Shown piece after piece: positions 56,501 to 64,000 of a stretch of DNA of 64,000 nucleotides. A program made the translations under genes and the position numbers. Positions within the stretch are counted from its first letter, which is position 1. The number at the start of each line of letters is the position of its first letter. The stretch covers positions 6,521,676 to 6,585,675 of the forward strand of contig JARUPZ010000025.1 in assembly GCA_031213475.1 (NCBI GenBank), written 5' to 3'. The DNA is from Nereocystis luetkeana. Taxonomy: Eukaryota; Sar; Phaeophyceae; Laminariales; Laminariaceae. The notes beneath the pieces were generated by a model. That model had not been told where the DNA came from. It searched no databases and saw nothing but the letters and a program-made list of their open reading frames with translations.

Positions 56501-59500
56501 CTTATTCCGGCAACACTTTGGCGGTGTGTTTTGGGGCGAAGGGATCGTCGTAATTCCATCCGCATCCCAAACACAATGTACGTAATTACGTTTCGCGTAC
56601 TCAAAACGATACCAGGTCATCGTGTTTTATGCTTCAAGTACTGGTGCCATTTAGAGCATCGCGAGGAACACAATAACGCCAGTTTTATAGAACACGGAGG
56701 AGAGGTGCCGACATGTGACAACAGAAGCAACAGCAGCGGCAGAGGCGGCGGTGGCGACGGCACAGCTAGCTCATATGCGACAGGATAACCAGAAAGAGAT
56801 TGAGCGAGTAGAGCACGGTAGACATCGCACAGCCTGGTAGTCTATGTTTTGTTGCCCGCCCCCGCCACTGTTTCTCTTCAGGTCGCTCTTACTGTTGCTC
56901 TACCGCCGTCATCACCTCCACAACCTACACCACCACCACTTCCGGCACCGCTGCCATGGCTACCGTCTCTGCTTGTACTGTGGTGTCGGTGGGGTTGACG
57001 GTCAAGACGACGACACAGCGCCAACAAAATTTGTGGTAGACACAGATTGCAGCCGGATGCTTTTCTTTTCCGACCTCCGCCGCTGCTGCTCTTGCTGCCC
57101 GTGCTGCTGCCGCTGCTGCACCGTTGCCACCTCCGCTGCGGCCGCCTAGTCGCCGCTACTGCTGTGCTGCTGCCGCCGCTGCAGTAATTGGTGGTGCTCG
57201 CTCGCTTGCCGGTGGTGTGGTGCTAGTGGTCCACGCTGCTGTGTGTTCCTGAAACCTAAGGACTGGTTCGTGGCGGTCGCGGACCATAAAACGGTATACC
57301 AGTATAAGTTTATAGGAACACGCAGGAGGCAGCGGTCAGCAGCACAGCAGCGCGGCCATCTCCCTGTCGGAGTCTGACTGCTGCGTCTTGTCTGTCGCAC
57401 AGCAGTATTTATCGTGCATCGTTTCCAGGTAGCACCTTAGTGATATTTTCGCTGTAAGACTGATTACCAGCGTGAACTCGAGTTACGTCTTTTCTTGTGG
57501 GCGACCATAATATACTTCAACTTTTGCATTTTGCGCTTGTCCACCTAAACTGAACCCCGAGAGACTGCAAAGGGTTTACCGTTGTCTGTCATGCCCTTGC
57601 GACGGCGGCCGACTCTTGCTCCTGTACCCAGCTGTGTGGCTGTTTGGCAAAACGGGCGTGTTGAAGTGTGCACCAACGATCAAGGTTATCGTATAACACC
57701 TTCCTTCGTGGCCTGGACACCGGATGGGCAGAGATTAGTCGGAGATGCTGCGAAAAATCAGGTGAGGGACGGGCGAACAGCATGTACCTTGCGTGAGCAC
57801 ATCCCGGTTTGTTATGTCTCTCCGAAATTTTCGGTAGACAACGAGTAGCTTCATGAACGTTTTTTTTTTTCGGATGCGAAATATGTGGCCAACCCCCTAT
57901 TTTAAGGCAATGTATTATGTTGGTTTTCGGTTCCAAACTCCGTACAAGAGAGTTGGCATCGCGGTGGCAGGATGCACGACACAGGGTTTTGATATTGTCT
58001 CCTGGTCGAGAGTGGGGAGCTGCTTTGGTGTCATCAGGAATGCAATATATTGCGGCGCGGCTTGCTCGCAACATACCTTCGTGTCCCTGTGTTTCTCGCA
58101 AGAACGTAATTGGTGAAGGGATTTATCAACCGGACGCGCGCCCCAAGTTTCAGTTGCAAGGTGCAACGACCGTAGAGTGATGGATCTGTTTTTGGACCGG
58201 TGCTATCCGGTCGGGTTATGGTTTGATGATGCCCCCCCCTCGTCCCCACTTTTTCTCGACCCCAAGCTACAACGCCACGGGCTCATTTCAAAGGTAGGTG
58301 CTGCCCTCATACTGTAGCACGCATCTTCTTACATGACCCGTTTTCTACGTTCGTGGCATTGTTACCGACATCACGTTTTTATTTTGGAATCCCACGACGC
58401 GTTTATCATCGTCTTAATCGGGAATTTTGTTTTCACGCTCGACATATGCCCCGGCTCTATAACATCTCCCAACCCTGACCCGCGGCCTTTGTTTCGACCT
58501 GTGAACGATTTTATCTATATCTATCATATTGTGTCATAGTGTCGCCGTTTTGGATCATGTTTCAGACGACGAAATGATTTAATACCATCCATTCATGGTC
58601 ATAGGGTAGACCGTGCGCTAATTTTCCTTCGGAAATTTTCTCTGACGTTTCGTTGCCAGGCGTCTTCAAATCCGGTCAATACTATTTTTGACGTGAAGCG
58701 GCTGATCGGACGGACATCCTCTGACGCTACCGTGAAGGCTGACGTCAAGCTTTTTCCGTTCACAGGTGCCACCGCAAACTGTCGACACGGTGTCTCACGC
58801 TTGGCGATGCTCCTGTTTATGTGTTGTTCGTTCTTGCATCTGTCGGGTTACATATGTAATTTGCGACTTTAAATCAGTCGTCACTTTGTCTCGCATCCAC
58901 CCCCCCCCCCCCCCCCCCCCCGATACGAGTCGGCACTGGGTGGCCTTCGCGACAAACCATGGTCTCGGCGTGCCGGGTATTCCTCTCCCAGATGCACGTC
59001 TTTCATTGGGATTGCGCGTCTCGTGCAAGTCCCTACTGATCGTCTGCTTGCGTCAAAACCCTACAACTCCTGCAGTGACGGCAGATATCTATCGCAATGT
59101 TTTCGGTGCTATCACCCGGAGTCATACCGCCGACGTTCAGGCACCAGTGTTAACAGTCTCACACCAGGTACCTGCCTAAACATCTATAGGATACGAATCG
59201 GCATATCCTGTGAAGCCGTTCGTTCAACAGCAGCCGTGTTCTTCGCTATGCCATTTGCACTTCGTCGCCTCGCCTGTGTCCAGTCACTACAAAAGACGGC
59301 AAGCCGTGCGTGGAGGCAGCTGTGGGCCCCAACAAGATGAGGGTTTTTTCACCCGAGGAAATCTCCGGCATGATCCTTTCAAAGATGAAAGAGACGGCAG
59401 AGGCAAGTCGCTAGGACGGCCGGCTGCCGCCAGACGTAAGCTTTGAGTCGGGGCACGTGGCGAAGTTACCCCATTTGACGTGATTTCGGGCGTCGTGGGG

Positions 59501-62500
59501 TTAGGCTGGATGTTTGCGTCGGAAAACGGTGTCAACCGCAGGTTGACGAAGCTGTGCAAGCAGCCGCACTCGAATGAACTTCGCTTCCTGCTGCTCCCGC
59601 TGCCCTCGTCTACTTTTTTGTCGGCGCTTTTTCTAAGGCATTTTTGGGGAAAAAAGTGAAGCATGCTGTGGTGACGGTGCCAGCTTATTTCAATGATGCC
59701 CAAAGGCAAGCTACAAAGGACGCTGGGACCATCGCCGGCTTGCAGGTATGCGTATGAACGACGCTTCCCTCCATCGTGCCGCGTGCATTAGTCAGCGTGC
59801 TCGTTGAACCCCTCAATGGACCGTTTAAATGAGCTTGGCACGATTTTGAAGAACCTCGTACACAATCGATGGCCCCCTCGTTACGCCTAAAACGGCGACA
59901 CGCGCAAGTTGCGGGCGGCTGCCCCATGAAGATACCGTCAAAACGCGTGGGACCTTCGCTCGTGGATAAACGGTCGCAATCGGTTTTGAACCGGTATGTA
60001 TTACGGGGCACCGTGGTCGTTGGCATGTCGTGTGTAGGTCCCTTGTTTAACTTGGAAGGGGTGCAGATATATCTTGTACGGTCGATGTTGGTACGGATGA
60101 GACTGTGCGCCATCTCGTTCTCGCTATTTTTATTCGCCTTCAAGATTGTGCGTTTCATCGACGCCTTTGTTCGGGGTTCTCTGAAACCCGACACCAATGA
60201 GAAGACCGAGAGTTTGGTTTCGTTTGTGATTGGGCGTGAACCTCCCGCTTCGCACTTGCATTATGTTTTTTATTTGGTTGATTCACGCGATATGCTCTCT
60301 TGAGTTCGTGGCGACTTCAATGTTTTCGTATACCACACGGCTACGTGGTGTTGCAGCACATTTGAGCAGGTTGCATTGCTCCGCGAACGGGCCTAATATC
60401 TGGTGTTGATGAGTTTGCCGTGAACTCGATACAAAATGCAACCCATTCCGCTTGGCATTTGACGTCGAGGTCTTGAGGTGCTTTCTTCAACGTCGCCTTC
60501 CGGCTTCCTTGTCCGCCTGCGGTCATTCCTGACCCCCCCGGCTTACCTCGTCCTGTACAGGTTGAACGCGTAATCAATGAGCCTACAGCAGCGGCAATTG
60601 CTTACGGGCTAGACCGAGAAGGAATCGAAGAGAATATTCTCGTTTTTGATTTGGGGGGTGGCACGTTCGACGTCACGTTGCTGGCCATCGACAACGGTGA
60701 GAGTAGGCTGCTTGGCCAGAGGCAATCCTCCGAAACACACCCACGTAGCCTCGGGTATGATTTGCTCAGATATATCGCAGCAGGTGTCACATGCCGCATC
60801 GCGAAGCCCCGAACGAATTGGACGGAATTCACCATGACGTTCGGTGCATTGATGGTCAATGTTGGATCGTGGACCATGGAGGGTGTCGAACGGTGTCCGC
60901 GAGTTCCTAGCACGCGGAAAATTGCCCGTCTTGGGTGTTGCCTAGACTTCTTTTTTTCTCGCCACTTCGGAAGAATAAGTTATGCGTCCTGTAAGCGGCA
61001 CCCTGGCGCTGAAAGCCTGGTCGCCAGTCTCGAACCGTCTGAGTTGGTTTTCCGTAATCCCGTGCAATGCACCGAGGGACGTCGTTGTTATTTGCTGAAT
61101 ACATACTGCTCATAACCTTGTCCGCGGGGTTGGTGCTCATCTACGTACGCATTAGGAGTGTTCGAGGTGCGAGCCACAAGCGGTGATACTCATTTGGGCG
61201 GCGAAGATTTCGATCAGCGTATCATCAAGTACTGCATTTCACAGGTGGGTCTCTTTTTCTACTGGCGTCCGAGTGACAGCGCCTCGTCTGGCGCCAAGTG
61301 GGAATGTTTACAACTAATGCTGGACGCTGAAGGACGTAGCTCGTTATCGGTCGACCGAAGAGCCTCGTGGGTACCGTACGGTTGTTTCTTCGTGTCTTTG
61401 CTCAACGATCAATTCGTCGTATTTTCGGAGCATGCCCGAAGACGTGGTTTTTGCGCGAATGCAACCTTCGAACGACGCCACACGTGAACAAATATCCCAC
61501 CTGGATCTCTCATTTTGTGCTGGGCCCACATCGACGATAGTTTAAACGCAACAACGGCGTGGACATCAGCAGCAACAAGCGGGCCGTCCAGAGGTTGAGG
61601 AAGCAGTGCGAGCTGGCGAAACGCACACTGTCCACCCAAAGTCAGGTGAGGGGAGCGCAGTACGATTACTTCACGCGATCGGTGTGCAAAAAGTCGCACT
61701 TGTTTCGTTTGCAGTGATAGTTCGTTTCCCAAGTTTGTTCGTTTTTCCCCCATATGGAAATTTTCCGCGATCATCTGAACGGTCCTTATGTCCTCCATGT
61801 TCGCCGCGTATGTCGCACCTCTTGATGCCTTGATGGTATGTTATGTATGGTGCCTTCACCGGTTTTTGACCGGCATGTGTGAAGGCAACTATCACGGTGG
61901 AGGCTCTTCACGAAGGGATCGATTTTTCACTGACGCTAACAAGAGCGAAGTTTGAGGAGCTGAATCAGGACCTGTTCAAGAAGACTCTGGACGTAAGTTT
62001 CATTGTTTTAGGTGGCCAGTTCGGTCAAGCACCCTTGCCCTGATATGTAAGGCCTCTTTAGCGGGTGTGCCGATTTCCGAAGAAGTTGGTTATACCTGGT
62101 ATGTTGTAAAGCAATACTTGAGGTCCTCATGAAGTCGTTCTTTGTGTCCGAAACTACGGGAGCCAGTTGAAAGCCGGTCGTCGAGATGCGAGGTAATCTT
62201 TAATGCGATCATGACGAACGCTCGGGAAGCCTCGTTGCCATGTCCTCACGTCGGCGCAGTATGGGCCTCACCCATGCGAAATCAACACTTGCACGCGCGT
62301 CACGTAAATGCCTTTATATAATAGTATATTTTGTTCCACTTCGGCGACCGCGTAGAGCGCTCCTTATCCTTTCAAAGTATCTCCGACGTTGAGCGGTTTA
62401 TAGTGTCTACCAGGTATGTATTAATGTGTTTCATGTAAGCTCAGGAGCAATGCTGACCCCTTCAATTTCGTTCAACAACCCTGCTTCGGGGGTGAAAACA

Positions 62501-62883
62501 CGCAGCCTGTCCTTGCAGTCTTGAAGGATTCGGGCTTGGCGAAGACGGACGTAGACGAGGTTGTGCTCGTCGGCGGCTCTACTCGAATCCCCAAGGTCCA
62601 AGAACTTCTGTCGACGCTTTTCAACGGCAAGGAGCTTAACCGCAAGATAAACCCCGACGAGGCGGTGGCCTTTGGAGCGGCCGTGCAGGTACGCTGATGT
62701 CCGTCATCAAGGCGACTGAGGACGGGACGCCGTTACACGTGCATCGATATCTACCTTAATCTCACATCTACCCCGTCCTCCCGCAATTTGTTTGAACAGG
62801 GCGGGATCCTGTCCGGGGATGCATCCGAACAGACGAAGGACGTCCTTTTGCTCGATGTCGCATCGCTTTCCCTCGGGATAGAG
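53516..62883 (+). CDS. BIP: Hsp70 chaperone, BiP-like, 12 exons, C-terminus not found
   Basis: Exons: 53516-53650, 53805-53941, 57632-57761, 58660-58765, 59284-59402, 59638-59745, 60561-60696, 61156-61244, 61541-61645, 61885-61992, 62506-62688, 62800-62883. They join in frame to 480 codons. Residues 1-20 ([15 protein letters not shown]...) look like a signal peptide. A basic Ser/Thr/Arg spacer runs to about residue 77. The ATPase domain follows with IDLGTTYSCVAV (phosphate 1), [48 protein letters not shown] (phosphate 2) and [16 protein letters not shown] (adenosine). ETAEAFLGKKV and GEDFDQR are BiP-like. As an Hsp70 it would bind ATP and cycle on unfolded clients; a secretory-route location is inferred from the signal peptide. 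The last exon ends LSLGIE, where Hsp70s enter the substrate-binding domain. No such exon is recognised to 64000, and an ER-retention tail cannot be checked. All introns are GT-AG except the fifth. Confidence 0.9.
53942..57631 (+). other. Intron 2 of the Hsp70 gene, 3.7 kb
   Basis: The donor follows TACAG (within Tyr-Ser of GTTYSC), and the acceptor is CCCAG before CTGTGTGGC. The codon is split as AG/C and restores the signature. Contents are CTG/CAG-rich segments (about 54734-54855, 56135-56200 and 57085-57190) and unremarkable sequence. His/Cys/Leu-rich frames at 56844-57149 are low complexity. Confidence 0.85.
58900..58921. repeat. Poly-C run in intron 4 of the Hsp70 gene
   Basis: Twenty-two consecutive C bases. 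Confidence 0.95.
59403..59637 (+). other. GC-AG intron of the Hsp70 gene (intron 5)
   Basis: The donor is GAG/GCAAGT and the acceptor TTTTTCTAAG/GCA. Splicing here joins KMKETAE to AFLGKKV exactly as in Hsp70s. Reading through meets TAG after three codons, and the nearby GT donor would put the next exon out of frame. Confidence 0.85.
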
Positions 62884-64000
62884 GTGAGATCCTTACGAGC
62901 CGCAATGGTCGTACTACGCACGCACTGGTTGGTGTCGTACCCACAGGTTGATCTGAATTTCTGCGCGTTTTGTGTTGGTGGCCTACGCATAGGTTGAGTC
63001 AAATTAGCTGCGCGTTGCGTGCAAATCGTTCCCAGTGTCACCTGGTTTAACCGTTTTTTATCGTTATGAGTTGATGCTGGGGGTGGGGCTGAATATATTC
63101 GTCGACGTTCAATTTGGGAGCAAGGATCTGGAGTCGAAATAACAATTTATTCCATCAGCGCAGAGAGTTTGAAGCGCGTGCCACGAAATATGTTGCCGCT
63201 CCTGGCTGCTTTCTACTTCTCGCGTTCAGTACAGCACGACCGAAGCGCACAGGCAAGAAGGTAGAGCAGCAGCGTACGCACGCCCGCGTGGGCGTACCAA
63301 AATTCACTGGCGGGCCCTCGTAGAACATGCTTCAGGCTGCGGCTGCTCATGTCCCGTATGCTGAATCACGATTTCCAACGCGCTTAATGTACCGTTTCAG
63401 CACAAAGACAAAAAAAAGTATTGGGCCAACTGCGCGACTGCGCCTTTCCGTGAGATGTCGGCGCATGTCACCGATACGAAAAATTACTGGTGTGTGCGTG
63501 CGCATCTTAGCTTTTGGGTCTTCACGAAAGCTGCGTGCGACTCTCATCTGAGGGCTTGTTCCAAGTAAGACGCCAACTTGTGCTCGACAACCTGATCAAC
63601 GCAGAAGGCACGTTGACCGAAGTTATCGAAGTTGAGTATTAAACAACAATTAACGTGTATAACATTAAAAACTCCATATCATTCTGGGCGACACTGAGGT
63701 CCGTCGTGTCCAGTCAAGCTTCCCTCCGCTTCGTCGAGCTGATCCAGCAATCACTGGGTTTTGCGGCTCCTGACCCTTTTGGTCAGATACACACTTCTAG
63801 TCATGCTGTTTGTAAGATGAAAATGCTTCATGCATTGATATTGGCTTGCACGCACTAATTGCCATTCGAGGCAAAATTTGGCCTGACGTCGATACATGTA
63901 CTGCCACTAAAGCAAAAGGCAGCGCTGACGATATTTATCAAATGTCAGGTGCGTTTGTGCGCCAGAAATGGCTGTCCGAGTTGGCCTGTCGCTTCGTCGT
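62884..64000 (+). other. Sequence after the last recognised Hsp70 exon
   Basis: Begins with a good donor (GTGAGA). No frame gives the expected substrate-binding-domain sequence (a GG-x-M-x-x-LI start or a TxxDNQ motif). A short acidic phrase, LDNLINAEGTLTEVIEVEY, ends in TAA at about 63640 but does not match an Hsp70 tail. Either a long intron continues past the window or the gene is truncated. Confidence 0.5.

Noticed and set aside
56844..57149. His/Leu/Cys-rich protein
   Set aside because: Low-complexity CTG/CAC-rich sequence inside intron 2 of the Hsp70 gene.
63114..63323. Hsp70 lid exon (phrase REFEARATKYVAA)
   Set aside because: Superficial likeness to lid helices, but not alignable to Hsp70 and without suitable splice sites in phase.

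Overview
The window reads as nuclear DNA of a repeat-rich eukaryote. Genes are sparse and intron-rich: an Hsp70/BiP-like gene has 12 exons and an intron of about 3.7 kb. Most of the rest is decayed mobile elements, inverted-repeat elements, minisatellites and CAG/CTG tracts. A TTAGGG-type telomere-like tract, a Ty1/copia element and FNIP-type leucine-rich-repeat genes fit a multicellular stramenopile such as a brown alga. That placement is an inference from style, not a proven identity.

Layout. 1-19.2 kb holds two paralogous minus-strand genes encoding proteins of 22-residue FNIP-like repeats (1518-3383 and 17810-19216). Between them lie non-autonomous inverted-repeat elements of three kinds: family A with about 30-bp termini (copies at 6032, 10703 and 53063), family B of about 400 bp with 4-bp target duplications (10818 and 13976, opposite orientations), and a fold-back element at 8411-8545. 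There is also a diverged dispersed repeat with an embedded 24-bp minisatellite, and a 600-bp field of the palindromic motif TACTCCGAGTA. 19.2-30.4 kb is almost featureless apart from short tandem duplications and one GC-rich block. 30.4-40.6 kb is a field of repeats about 0.6 kb long, into which a 7.7-kb Ty1/copia retrotransposon (32266-39957) has inserted. Both LTRs, the target duplication and an empty-site relative are visible, but gag and pol carry many stops and frameshifts. 40.8-52 kb contains a telomere-like tract, inverted pairs of coding-like fragments, a perfect 132-bp tandem duplication, and second copies of several repeat families.

53.5-62.9 kb carries the best-supported gene, an Hsp70 of BiP type. 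Twelve exons join in frame to 480 codons: a signal peptide, a basic spacer, and a complete-looking nucleotide-binding domain through LSLGIE. One intron has a GC-AG boundary. No substrate-binding domain is recognisable in the last 1.1 kb, so the gene runs off the window or is truncated.

No operon logic or multi-gene system is apparent. The biology of interest is the FNIP-repeat gene pair, the unusual Hsp70 N-terminus and intron structure, and the layered history of element insertions.
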